A stretch of DNA of 64,000 nt from Alistipes sp. (GTDB taxonomy: Bacteria > Bacteroidota > Bacteroidia > Bacteroidales > Rikenellaceae). The notes beneath the pieces are model-generated. The model searched no databases, had not been told where the DNA came from, and saw only the letters and a program-made list of their open reading frames with translations. Of this stretch, positions 1 to 6,838 are shown one piece after another. A program made the position numbers and the translations under genes. Numbering within the stretch: the first letter of the stretch is position 1; every line of letters begins with the position of its first letter. Where the stretch lies: contig JAGBXX010000034.1 of the NCBI GenBank assembly GCA_017629035.1, positions 39,032-103,031 of the forward strand, given 5' to 3'.

Positions 1-759
1 TTCTTGCTCAAGGGTCGCACCACTATTGGCGATCTCTCGGCAGTTGTTACAGGTATGCTCCTTGCATTCAACCTCCCTGTGGGTATTCCATGGTGGATTG
101 TTGTCATCGGCTCGCTCGTAGCCATTGGCATTGGTAAGATGACCTTTGGTGGCTTGGGTTGCAACCCATTCAACCCTGCGCTCACAGGTCGTATCTTCCT
201 GCTCATTGCCTACCCAGTGCAGATGACTGATTGGACAACATCGGTGCCCGATGCTATCTCAGGCTCTACGATGTTGGCAAATGTCAAGGCTGGAGCCTTG
301 TCGCTAAGCGAGCTCGACTTCGTGTCGTTGCTTGGCGGCCACATGAACGGCTCTATGGGCGAGATTGGTGCCTTGGCACTCATCCTTGGTGGAGTATACT
401 TGCTCGTGCGTCGAGTTATCACATGGCACATCCCTGTTGCTGTGCTCGGCACAATGGCAATATTTGGCCTCTCGGTAGCTATCCCTGATGGTGGCGCAAC
501 ACTCTGGCAGCTACCACTCTTCCACCTCTTGGCTGGTGGTGCTATGCTTGGTGCTATCTTCATGGCCACAGACTACTCTACATCGCCTATGACCCACAAG
601 GGTATGATTATCTATGGTGTAGGTATCGGTGTCATCACCATGGTTATCCGTTTGTGGGGTGCATATCCCGAGGGTATGTCGTTTGCGATATTTATCATGA
701 ATGCCGCAACACCTCTTATTAATAAGTATTGTCGTCCTAAGCGCTTCGGCACAAAATAG
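1..759 (+). CDS. rnfD: RnfD, electron transport complex subunit D (5' truncated by window edge)
   Basis: Integral membrane subunit of the Rnf complex, which moves electrons between ferredoxin and NAD+ and couples this to ion translocation. The reading frame is open from base 1, so the true start lies upstream; about 250 of the usual 320-350 residues are here. Hydrophobic segments alternate with the RnfD/NqrB signature GCNPFNPALTGR. The SGST motif near residue 89 of the visible part matches the site where family members carry covalent FMN on threonine. rnfG follows 9 bases after the stop. The first visible TTG should not be taken as a start. Confidence 0.95.
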   Translation, partial: FLLKGRTTIGDLSAVVTGMLLAFNLPVGIPWWIVVIGSLVAIGIGKMTFGGLGCNPFNPALTGRIFLLIAYPVQMTDWTTSVPDAISGSTMLANVKAGALSLSELDFVSLLGGHMNGSMGEIGALALILGGVYLLVRRVITWHIPVAVLGTMAIFGLSVAIPDGGATLWQLPLFHLLAGGAMLGAIFMATDYSTSPMTHKGMIIYGVGIGVITMVIRLWGAYPEGMSFAIFIMNAATPLINKYCRPKRFGTK

Positions 760-768
760 CAAGAGAAG

Positions 769-1461
769 ATGAAGAGTACATTGAAAAATATGGTCTTGGT
801 GCTTTTCAGCATCACTGCCGTTGCAGCACTCCTCGTGGGCTTGGTGAACAACCTCACCAAGGGCACTATCGCAGAGACCGAGCAGCGCAACAAGGATCTT
901 GCAAAGCTCGAGGTATTGCCTAAGTTCGAGGGCGAGGCCGAGTTGCAGGATACTACACGTATGATTGGAGATTTCAATATCAACGTGACAACAGTTAAGG
1001 CTGGTGGCAACCTTGTGGGCTACGCTGTCGAGGCTCCAAGCATCACCAAGAATGGTTATGGCGATCGCATCTACCTCATGGTAGGCTTCGTGGAGCAGGA
1101 GGGCAAGACAACAATTAGCGGCGTTAAGGTTATCTCACAGAAGGAGACCCCAGGTCTTGGTGCCAATATGCTCAACCCTGGCAATAGCCTCGAGAAGAGC
1201 GTTCTTGGCATGTCACCTGCAGAGCTCAAGTTCGCAGTAAAGAAGGATAATGGTTCGTTCGACGCACTCACAGGCTCGACAATCTCGTCACGCGCCTACG
1301 CTAATGCTGTGGAGACAGCCTACGCTGGCTACCTCTGGGCTAAGGGCGAGCTCCCATCCGAGAACGATGCAGTGTCGGGTGCTACAACAACCACCGAGGC
1401 GGCCGAGAATAATAACCAGATGGAGCCTGAGGCTCAGAAAGGAGAGGTAAGCAATGAGTAA
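769..1461 (+). CDS. rnfG: RnfG, FMN-binding subunit of the Rnf complex
   Basis: Periplasm-facing flavin subunit of Rnf. It has one N-terminal membrane segment (about residues 8-28) followed by an FMN-binding domain. The motif LTGSTISS near the end of that domain matches the S/T-G-x-T signature whose threonine carries covalent FMN through phosphoester linkage. A polar, low-complexity tail of about 35 residues follows, rich in Glu, Asn and Thr. The start is an ATG after a purine-rich AAGAGAAG. The last eight bases overlap the start of rnfE, which suggests translational coupling. Confidence 0.95.
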   Translation: MKSTLKNMVLVLFSITAVAALLVGLVNNLTKGTIAETEQRNKDLAKLEVLPKFEGEAELQDTTRMIGDFNINVTTVKAGGNLVGYAVEAPSITKNGYGDRIYLMVGFVEQEGKTTISGVKVISQKETPGLGANMLNPGNSLEKSVLGMSPAELKFAVKKDNGSFDALTGSTISSRAYANAVETAYAGYLWAKGELPSENDAVSGATTTTEAAENNNQMEPEAQKGEVSNE

Positions 1462-2035
1462 GCTTCAACTTATAACTAAGGGTATCATCAAGGACAACCC
1501 AACGTTCGTACTTATCTTGGGTATGTGTCCTACGCTCGGTGTTACATCATCGGCCATCAACGGTATGGGTATGGGTGTTGCCACAATGGCTGTGCTCATC
1601 ATGTCGAACATGGTTATCTCTATGATTAAGGGCATCGTTCCTGACAAGGTGCGTATTCCTGTCTTTATCGTGGTTATCGCCTCGTTTGTTACCATCATCG
1701 AGATGTTGATGAAGGCTTATGTCCCTGCGCTCTACGCATCGCTGGGTGTCTTCATCCCACTTATCGTGGTTAACTGCGTTATCCTGGGTCGTGCCGAGGC
1801 CTTCGCTTCGAAGAATGGCATTGTCGACTCAGCACTCGATGGTATTGGCATCGGTCTTGGCTTCACGCTCTCGCTTACGGTGATTGGCGCTGTGCGTGAG
1901 ATTCTCGGTGCAGGCTCAATCTTCGGCTACACGTTCGCCGCCGATGTTATGCCACTGCTCTTTATCCTTGCACCAGGAGGCTTCCTTGTGCTTGGATACC
2001 TAATGGTATTGTTTAACAAAATAGCAAAACGATAA
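1454..2035 (+). CDS. rnfE: RnfE, electron transport complex subunit E
   Basis: Polytopic membrane subunit of Rnf, homologous to NqrD and RsxE. The 193-residue product carries the typical N-terminal NPTFVLILGMCPTLGVTSS segment and about six hydrophobic helices; RnfA has the matching half of this duplicated family. RnfE and RnfA together form the membrane core that holds an iron-sulfur site between them in studied complexes. Its start overlaps rnfG by eight bases and rnfA begins three bases after its stop, so the genes are one transcript. Confidence 0.95.
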   Translation: MSKLQLITKGIIKDNPTFVLILGMCPTLGVTSSAINGMGMGVATMAVLIMSNMVISMIKGIVPDKVRIPVFIVVIASFVTIIEMLMKAYVPALYASLGVFIPLIVVNCVILGRAEAFASKNGIVDSALDGIGIGLGFTLSLTVIGAVREILGAGSIFGYTFAADVMPLLFILAPGGFLVLGYLMVLFNKIAKR

Positions 2036-2038
2036 GAG

Positions 2039-2689
2039 ATGGTAGAGACTAATATTTCGAAAGAGGTCATCCAGGGTTTTGTGGATGGTACGATCAACGT
2101 AGAGTCGATCACCCTCTTCGCCGTAGTTATCGGCGCAATCTTCGTTAACAACGTCGTTCTCTCGCAGTTCTTGGGTATATGTCCATTCCTTGGCGTATCG
2201 TCGAAGGTAGATACATCACTTGGTATGGGTATGGCCGTAACCTTTGTTATGGCACTCGCCTCGGTTGTTACATGGACGTTGCAGAACTATATATTGGTGC
2301 CTTTCGGTATCGAGTATATGCAGACTATCGTCTTTATCTTGGTTATCGCCGCCCTTGTGCAGATGGTCGAGATTGTGCTTAAGAAGGTATCTCCATCGCT
2401 CTATCAGGCACTCGGTATCTTCCTTCCGCTCATCACGACAAACTGTGCCGTGCTCGGTGTGGCAATCATCGCCGTGCAGAAGGATTTCGACCTACTAACC
2501 AGCGTTGTCTACTCAGTATCAATCGCCGTGGGCTTCGCTATTGCTCTTGTACTCTTTGCGGGTATCCGTGAGCGTCTGGAGGTCGAGGATGTGCCACAGG
2601 GTATGCGTGGTGTGCCTATTGCGCTTATCACTGCAGGCCTGCTCGCCATGGCCTTCATGGGCTTTGCCAATGTAGTACCACTCCCCTAA
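2039..2689 (+). CDS. rnfA: RnfA, electron transport complex subunit A
   Basis: Membrane subunit of Rnf homologous to NqrE and RsxA. The signature [21 protein letters not shown] is split across the first membrane helix. At 216 residues it is about 20 longer than E. coli RsxA: an extra polar N-terminal stretch (residues 1-22) precedes the first helix. That stretch is in frame from the only well-placed ATG, three bases after rnfE, so it is probably real. This is the last gene of the operon, followed directly by a strong hairpin. Confidence 0.94.
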   Translation: MVETNISKEVIQGFVDGTINVESITLFAVVIGAIFVNNVVLSQFLGICPFLGVSSKVDTSLGMGMAVTFVMALASVVTWTLQNYILVPFGIEYMQTIVFILVIAALVQMVEIVLKKVSPSLYQALGIFLPLITTNCAVLGVAIIAVQKDFDLLTSVVYSVSIAVGFAIALVLFAGIRERLEVEDVPQGMRGVPIALITAGLLAMAFMGFANVVPLP

Positions 2690-2704
2690 GGAGTAGATAG
2701 AATT

Positions 2705-2736
2705 AAGAAAGGGATGTCAGTTGACATCCCTTTCTT
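2705..2736. terminator. Bidirectional terminator between rnfA and the DUF4837 gene
   Basis: A 15-base-pair perfect inverted repeat (2705-2719 with 2722-2736) with A-rich and T-rich flanks. It lies 15 bases after the rnfA stop and 13 bases after the stop of the convergent minus-strand gene, so it can end both transcripts. Confidence 0.85.
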
Positions 2737-2749
2737 ATTATATATACAA

Positions 2750-3724
2750 CTATTTAACTGTATAGATCAGATACTCGAGTTCGCCCATAAGACCTCGCTG
2801 TGCCTCCTCGGGAGCATAGAGAGCAAAGAGAATAGTCTTGATTGTCTGACTCTCATCATCGAGCGTTGAGAAGCTCACAAACGGGCCACCCATCTGGTCG
2901 AAGGTCACCTCCCAGCAGCCACGCATCTCGTACCACACACGGTCGTTGATCACAAGCTCGCTCCAGTAGATTGGGGCATTCTGACTGATGGTCATATATG
3001 AGCCTGGCTTGTCGCTGTGCACCACGGCAAGCTTGTTTATAAGCATACGCTCAAGCCACTCTCCCGTAAGATCCGAAGGGTCGGTATACTCAGACGAGAA
3101 GGCAAAGATATACTGCGCCTTCTTCTCGTAATCACGCATAAACCAGAGCAGCGAGCGGTCACCACTATTTGCACGACCAAAGCCAGCAGGAATATGCATA
3201 TTGAGTCCCAGGTGCTTCTCGAACTGCTCCATGAGCTTGGGGGTGCTACTACGACGGCTGTCGCTTAGTGAGCGGTTGCGCTCGGCAATCTCAAACAGAC
3301 CACATATCTCACCACCATGCTCTGCGATATACTCCTTTGCCGCCTCGGCCGTAGGTGCATTTACCGTAACGACACACTGGGGACGGGCATATACGTTGTC
3401 TGCCACCATGATGCTTGGCTCCTCGTGGGCAACGTTGATATTCACGCTCAGGAGATTTGCATACTTACGATCCATGCTGGTAATACGCTGCGGATCACGG
3501 TGATCGACAACATAGAAGTAGCTCTCTGGGCGTGGCAGGCCAAGCACACGAGCACCGAGCGAGCGGTATATCACAGAGTCAAGACCTGAGTCCCAAGCCT
3601 CATCGGGCGCTATAACAAAGGCCTCGTAGGGCATGCCAATGGCTGTCTTGGTTGGCTGCTGTGGCTTTACGGTACAACCGACAAAGGCAAGAATAGCAAT
3701 AAATGATATAACAAGTCGTTTCAT
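2750..3724 (-). CDS. DUF4837 family lipoprotein
   Basis: Predicted exported lipoprotein of unknown function. The 324-residue product starts at the ATG at 3724, because only this start puts a clean signal peptide (MKRLVISFIAILAFVGC) at the N-terminus; the frame stays open ten codons further upstream. Lipidation is expected at the Cys of FVGC (residue 17). The mature part resembles DUF4837 proteins of Bacteroidota in length and in features such as ARPQCVVTVNAPT. The family is conserved in the phylum without a known role. A TACCTTTG box lies upstream at 3785-3792. Confidence 0.8.
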   Translation of the reverse strand: MKRLVISFIAILAFVGCTVKPQQPTKTAIGMPYEAFVIAPDEAWDSGLDSVIYRSLGARVLGLPRPESYFYVVDHRDPQRITSMDRKYANLLSVNINVAHEEPSIMVADNVYARPQCVVTVNAPTAEAAKEYIAEHGGEICGLFEIAERNRSLSDSRRSSTPKLMEQFEKHLGLNMHIPAGFGRANSGDRSLLWFMRDYEKKAQYIFAFSSEYTDPSDLTGEWLERMLINKLAVVHSDKPGSYMTISQNAPIYWSELVINDRVWYEMRGCWEVTFDQMGGPFVSFSTLDDESQTIKTILFALYAPEEAQRGLMGELEYLIYTVK

Positions 3725-3784
3725 AGGTATGAATTTTATGTTCCTAAAATGCAAATAGCGGGCAACTCACCCACTCATATTATA

Positions 3785-3830
3785 CAAAGGTAACCATATT
3801 TTTCAAATTGCGAAAAAAAAGTTATTTTTG
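3785..3830. promoter_or_regulatory. Divergent promoter region, DUF4837 gene and NodB deacetylase gene
   Basis: On the minus strand TACCTTTG (3785-3792) fits the Bacteroidota -7 box for the DUF4837 gene. On the plus strand TATTTTTG (3823-3830) fits the same consensus for the deacetylase gene. Neither has a convincing -33 TTTG at the usual 19-20 base spacing, so both calls rest on one element. Confidence 0.5.
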
Positions 3831-3863
3831 CATCGCTTAAGCTATATTAATAGCTAACGATTT

Positions 3864-4472
3864 ATGCGAATTGGACCAAGAAACATACTGCGTAGACTCT
3901 TTCCTGGCGTTGTCTGGGAGATTAATGACCCCGAGGGTTTGTACCTCACGTTCGACGATGGCCCCACGCCTGGCGTTACGGAGTGGATACTCAACACCCT
4001 TGATAGGTACGACGCCAAAGCCACATTCTTCGTGTTGGGCAAGAATGTGGAGCTCTATCCCGACCTCTACCAGATGATTCTCGACCGTGGACACAAAGTG
4101 GGTAACCACACCTACTCACACCAGAAGGGGTGGGGAATGACCTTAGAGCGCTATGTCGAGGATGTAGACCTTGCGGGCGACATGGTCCATAGCGAGCTCT
4201 ATCGCCCACCATACGGGCAGATTACCCAGACACAGCTGCGCACAATTCTGCAACGCTACCGTGTGGTGATGTGGAATGTGCTGAGCCGTGACTACAACAG
4301 ACATATCACGCCCAAGAAGTGTCTGCGTGGCACACTCAAGGGTCTGCGTGGCGGCGATATAGTGTCGCTGCATGATAGCGCTAAGTCTTTTAGAAACACG
4401 AGCTACGTGCTGCCACAGCTGCTGCGCAAGGCACGTGAAATGGGTCTTGAGTGTAAAATCTTAGAGTTGTAA
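3864..4472 (+). CDS. Polysaccharide deacetylase (NodB homology domain, CE4)
   Basis: Metal-dependent deacetylase of carbohydrate esterase family 4, acting on N- or O-acetyl groups of a glycan. The 202-residue protein is nearly all NodB domain. Visible motifs are TFDDGPTPG with Asp31 and Asp32, the metal-binding HTYSH (His82, His86), RPPYG at 114-118, and SLHDS near the C-terminus. There is no signal peptide; the N-terminus (RNILRRLFPGVVWEI) is basic and short, so its location is unclear. Peptidoglycan or a surface polysaccharide is a possible substrate. ubiX begins three bases after the stop. Confidence 0.9.
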   Translation: MRIGPRNILRRLFPGVVWEINDPEGLYLTFDDGPTPGVTEWILNTLDRYDAKATFFVLGKNVELYPDLYQMILDRGHKVGNHTYSHQKGWGMTLERYVEDVDLAGDMVHSELYRPPYGQITQTQLRTILQRYRVVMWNVLSRDYNRHITPKKCLRGTLKGLRGGDIVSLHDSAKSFRNTSYVLPQLLRKAREMGLECKILEL

Positions 4473-4474
4473 CT

Positions 4475-5023
4475 ATGAACATCATCCTATCCATAACAGG
4501 TGCCAGCGGTGCAATATATGCCCGTCAATGCCTCGAGCTACTCCTCTCCAATGATAACGTTGAGCGCATAGCTCTCATTTGCAGTGCCAATGCCAAGGGC
4601 GTCATGGCCCACGAGGGTGTTACACTACCCGAAAGCGAGCGTATCGAGCGCTACTCCAACGACGATATGTGGTCGTCGGTCGCAAGCGGCTCCTCGGTGT
4701 GGGATGCTATGATTGTTGTCCCTGCGTCGATGGGCACCGTGGGCCGTATTGCCTCGGGCGTGTCGCAGTCGCTTATCGAGCGTGCTGCCGATGTCATGCT
4801 CAAGGAGCGCCGAAGAATCGTTCTCGTGGTGCGTGAGGCACCCTACTCGCTCATCCACCTGCGCAATATGACGACTGTTACCGAGGCTGGTGGCATCATC
4901 ATCCCCGCCTCGCCATCCTTCTACTTCAACCCTCAGGATATCGAGAGCCTTGCTCTTAGCATCAGCACCCGAGCTGTCGAGCTACTCGGACTTAAAGTTA
5001 ACCACCCACACTGGGGAGAATAA
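4475..5023 (+). CDS. ubiX: UbiX, flavin prenyltransferase
   Basis: Makes prenylated FMN, the cofactor of UbiD-type decarboxylases, by joining dimethylallyl phosphate to FMNH2. The 182-residue length is normal. The N-terminal TGASGAIYA flavin-binding loop is intact, as is the VPASMGTVGRIASGVSQSLIERAADVMLKE region and the EAPYSLIHLRNM stretch of the active site. The gene is cotranscribed with the deacetylase upstream (two bases between stop and start). No ubiD partner is in this window. Confidence 0.95.
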   Translation: MNIILSITGASGAIYARQCLELLLSNDNVERIALICSANAKGVMAHEGVTLPESERIERYSNDDMWSSVASGSSVWDAMIVVPASMGTVGRIASGVSQSLIERAADVMLKERRRIVLVVREAPYSLIHLRNMTTVTEAGGIIIPASPSFYFNPQDIESLALSISTRAVELLGLKVNHPHWGE

Positions 5024-5024
5024 T

Positions 5025-5054
5025 AAAAAAGACGACACGAAGTCGTCTTTTTTT
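5025..5054 (+). terminator. Terminator after ubiX
   Basis: GACGAC / GTCGTC hairpin with a five-base loop, preceded by A6 and followed by T7, two bases after the ubiX stop. It is a classical intrinsic terminator that works in both orientations. Confidence 0.9.
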
Positions 5055-5190
5055 ATTTAGCATGGGGATTGGCTACTCCAGCAGACAAGACTGCTTTCGT
5101 GACGCCCATCCCTCCCGCTCGCCGCGGGGGCCCTAACAAAAATCCAAGCAAGAACTACAATGTAGTGCTCTTTTTGCTTGAATTTTTGTT

Positions 5191-5208
5191 GGAGCAAAGG
5201 GATTTGAA
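5191..5208 (-). repeat. Remnant copy of the tRNA-Val 3' end
   Basis: GGAGCAAAGGGATT matches exactly the 3' end of the tRNA-Val gene (5477-5490), then one mismatch, then GAA. The orientation is the same and the two lie about 285 bases apart. The rest of a tRNA is absent. A tRNA 3'-end repeat next to the intact gene is what an old integrase attachment site leaves behind. Confidence 0.45.
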
Positions 5209-5305
5209 TGCGAAGCATAGAGCCGATACCAAATAAAGAAGCGCAGTGCGTGGCACGAGCAATAAACCACTATCATATCGGCTCAACCCCCAATTTGTGA
5301 GCAAT

Positions 5306-5356
5306 GCCTGTGGTAGCAAGGTGATATGCAGAGTGGGCCACAGGCTTTTTGTTTTT
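5306..5356 (+). terminator. Orphan plus-strand terminator-like hairpin
   Basis: Eight-pair stem GCCTGTGG (5306-5313) with CCACAGGC (5338-5345), 24-base loop, then TTTTTGTTTTT. The nearest upstream plus-strand gene, ubiX, already has its own terminator, so this one has no known transcript to end. Confidence 0.45.
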
Positions 5357-5402
5357 GGGGCAATGTGGGTGCTTGCACACATGAGTTGACACAAAACAAA
5401 AA

Positions 5403-5422
5403 CAGACGACCGTAGTCGTCTG
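5403..5422 (-). terminator. Second GACGAC-type terminator downstream of tRNA-Val
   Basis: CAGACGAC/GTCGTCTG stem with a four-base loop. On the minus strand it is followed by TTTTTGTTTTG. It sits about 30 bases beyond the first tRNA-Val terminator and may act as a back-up. Confidence 0.6.
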
Positions 5423-5450
5423 CTCTGCATATCGCTGTACAAAAAACAAA

Positions 5451-5472
5451 AAAGACGACCTAAGTCGTCTTT
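5451..5472 (-). terminator. Terminator of tRNA-Val
   Basis: AAAGACGAC/GTCGTCTTT stem, four-base loop, followed on the minus strand by a T-rich run, beginning three bases after the mature tRNA-Val 3' end. Confidence 0.85.
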
Positions 5473-5474
5473 AG

Positions 5475-5549
5475 TGGGAGCAAAGGGATTCGAACCCCTG
5501 ACCCTCTGCTTGTAAGGCAGATGCTCTGAACCAGCTGAGCTATGCTCCC
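5475..5549 (-). tRNA. tRNA-Val (anticodon TAC)
   Basis: Reads as a full cloverleaf on the minus strand: seven-pair acceptor stem GGGAGCA/TGCTCCC, D-arm AGCTCAGCTGGTTCAGAGC, anticodon stem CTGC/GCAG around CTTACAA (anticodon TAC), and T-arm with GGTTCGAATCC. The discriminator base is A. CCA is not encoded. It has its own promoter and terminator. Confidence 0.97.
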
Positions 5550-5570
5550 GTTAGTTAATGCTTGGGACTG

Positions 5571-5601
5571 CAAAGGTAATCATTTTTTTTTAACCTGCAA
5601 A
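5571..5601 (-). promoter_or_regulatory. Promoter of tRNA-Val
   Basis: -7 box TACCTTTG (5571-5578) and -33 box TTTG (5598-5601), 19 bases between them, on the minus strand. The geometry is the same as for tRNA-Asn. Confidence 0.8.
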
Positions 5602-5756
5602 CTTTTCGATAAGTTTTTTTCAAAGGGTCTTGTCATCATAACCATTGAAGCTCGACCGCATCTACTGCTTATCGGGGCTGGGCTTTGTTCCTCCACCACC
5701 TGTGGCCTAAACCATGCAGCTTAGTTACCCCTATTTGTGCATCCCATGCACTTATG

Positions 5757-5830
5757 CGCCTGAACAAGGACTTGAACCTAGGACCCCATGATTAACAGTC
5801 ATGTGCTCTAACCAACTGAGCTATTCAGGC
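5757..5830 (-). tRNA. tRNA-Asn (anticodon GTT)
   Basis: Full cloverleaf on the minus strand: acceptor GCCTGAA/TTCAGGC with discriminator G, D-arm AGCTCAGTTGGTTAGAGC, anticodon stem CATGA/TCATG around CTGTTAA (anticodon GTT), and T-arm GGTTCAAGTCC. CCA is not encoded. The roughly 200 bases between this gene and tRNA-Val hold only the tRNA-Val promoter. Confidence 0.97.
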
Positions 5831-5863
5831 ATTGTAAAGAACCGTTATCTTTCGATTGCGGTG

Positions 5864-5894
5864 CAAAGGTACTACATTTTTTTATATCTCCAAA
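5864..5894 (-). promoter_or_regulatory. Promoter of tRNA-Asn
   Basis: -7 box TACCTTTG (5864-5871) and -33 box TTTG (5891-5894) on the minus strand, 19 bases apart, about 33 bases before the mature tRNA. Confidence 0.8.
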
Positions 5895-5998
5895 CTTTTT
5901 TGCAAAAAAAATCGATTTTTTATCGCAAAATCTCATTTTTCGACCAAAAACACCACTTTTTGCACCCTTTTATGGCTATTCGTTAGGCAAAATAGATG

Positions 5999-6391
5999 CT
6001 ACTCCTGGCCTACGGTGCACACCTCGACCTGAACCTCGCCATCGCACTCGGTAGTTACGGTAAACTCCTCGCCGAGCAAATCTCGTGGTATAGTCAATGA
6101 ATCGCCCTCATAGCGCAACACACCTCTAAAGGTCTCGCCCGTTGTAGAAGAGTAGACCTCAATGCTCATACTCTTAGTAGAGCATGCAGCAGCACGAGTA
6201 ATTGTCAAACTAAATTCGAAGTCAGAGAAGGTGTAGCGTGGACGCCACACAATGCCGTCGGGAGTAATCGGACGACGCTTAATGGGCTGCACAGGTCTTT
6301 CGGGATCATGAGGAGGATTATCCTCTCCTGGTTCTAATGCAGCACAGCCAACCAAACAAACGGCTAATAATATATATATAAGTATACGCAT
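5999..6391 (-). CDS. Small lipoprotein, paralog of the adjacent gene
   Basis: 130-residue predicted lipoprotein, lipidated at Cys16 (LAVCLVGC). A Pro-rich linker follows, then the segment QPIKRRPITPDG that it shares almost word for word with its upstream neighbour, and a short all-beta C-terminal half. The size, the RPI motif and the beta-rich mature part recall DUF3244-type small secreted proteins of Bacteroidales, but that match is tentative. It is the last gene of a three-gene minus-strand unit that begins with the TPR regulator; five bases separate it from the paralog. Function unknown. Confidence 0.7.
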   Translation of the reverse strand: MRILIYILLAVCLVGCAALEPGEDNPPHDPERPVQPIKRRPITPDGIVWRPRYTFSDFEFSLTITRAAACSTKSMSIEVYSSTTGETFRGVLRYEGDSLTIPRDLLGEEFTVTTECDGEVQVEVCTVGQE

Positions 6392-6395
6392 ATTC

Positions 6396-6818
6396 TTACA
6401 AAATTATATTCTCTACATAGTACACGCCATCGCCCTCGATAGTAAGAGTATACTCATTGGTATTCTCCATAAGCGGAAGAGTAACCACCGCATCACCGGC
6501 ATATATCAGCTCGGTGTACTCCTCGCCTGTTGACTCAGAGCGCAGCGTAACGCTATAGCACATAGGCTCGGACGTAGGGCCAAAACTTAGCTCAAATAGA
6601 CGATTTAACCTAAAGGTAAATCGTGGGCGCAGGGTCTTATCCTGAGGAGAGATAGGACGACGCTTGATAGGCTGCGAGGGCAGATCACCTTCAGGAACAT
6701 CGGGTCTTTCTGGATTGGGATTAATAGGCTCGGGAGGTGGTACCACTACATTGTCGCTACAAGGCTCACATCCGACAAACACCAACACCGATAGCAGTAT
6801 GTATAGTATCTTCTTCAT
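6396..6818 (-). CDS. Small lipoprotein, paralog of the adjacent gene
   Basis: 140-residue predicted lipoprotein with signal peptide and lipobox FVGC (Cys17). After a Pro/Asn-rich linker (VPPPEPINPNPERPD) it carries QPIKRRPISPQ and then a short beta-rich domain with the same pattern as the downstream protein: a hydrophobic strand, SxSTGEEYxELIYAGD, and a final strand pair. The two genes clearly arose by tandem duplication. The gene follows the TPR regulator by 20 bases and probably shares its transcript. No enzyme motif is visible. Confidence 0.7.
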   Translation of the reverse strand: MKKILYILLSVLVFVGCEPCSDNVVVPPPEPINPNPERPDVPEGDLPSQPIKRRPISPQDKTLRPRFTFRLNRLFELSFGPTSEPMCYSVTLRSESTGEEYTELIYAGDAVVTLPLMENTNEYTLTIEGDGVYYVENIIL

Positions 6819-6838
6819 TACTCCAAGGTATCACTTTA

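Larger units (their letters stand above)
5055..5474. other. Gene-free intergene with stacked hairpins and a tRNA 3'-end remnant
   Basis: No credible gene in 420 bases. It holds a long hairpin (5138-5151 with 5174-5187), a tRNA-like remnant at 5191-5208, a GC stem plus T-tract at 5306-5356, and two GACGAC/GTCGTC terminators (5403-5422 and 5451-5472). The only long frame (5155-5442, minus) has no start signal or family resemblance and crosses all of these structures. Confidence 0.6.

Noticed and set aside
5155-5442. 95-residue minus-strand frame next to tRNA-Val
   Set aside because: It crosses two terminator hairpins and the tRNA remnant, lacks a promoter and family resemblance, and its composition is unlike the real genes.
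5542-5724. 60-residue plus-strand frame between the two tRNAs
   Set aside because: It starts inside tRNA-Val and reads through its promoter.
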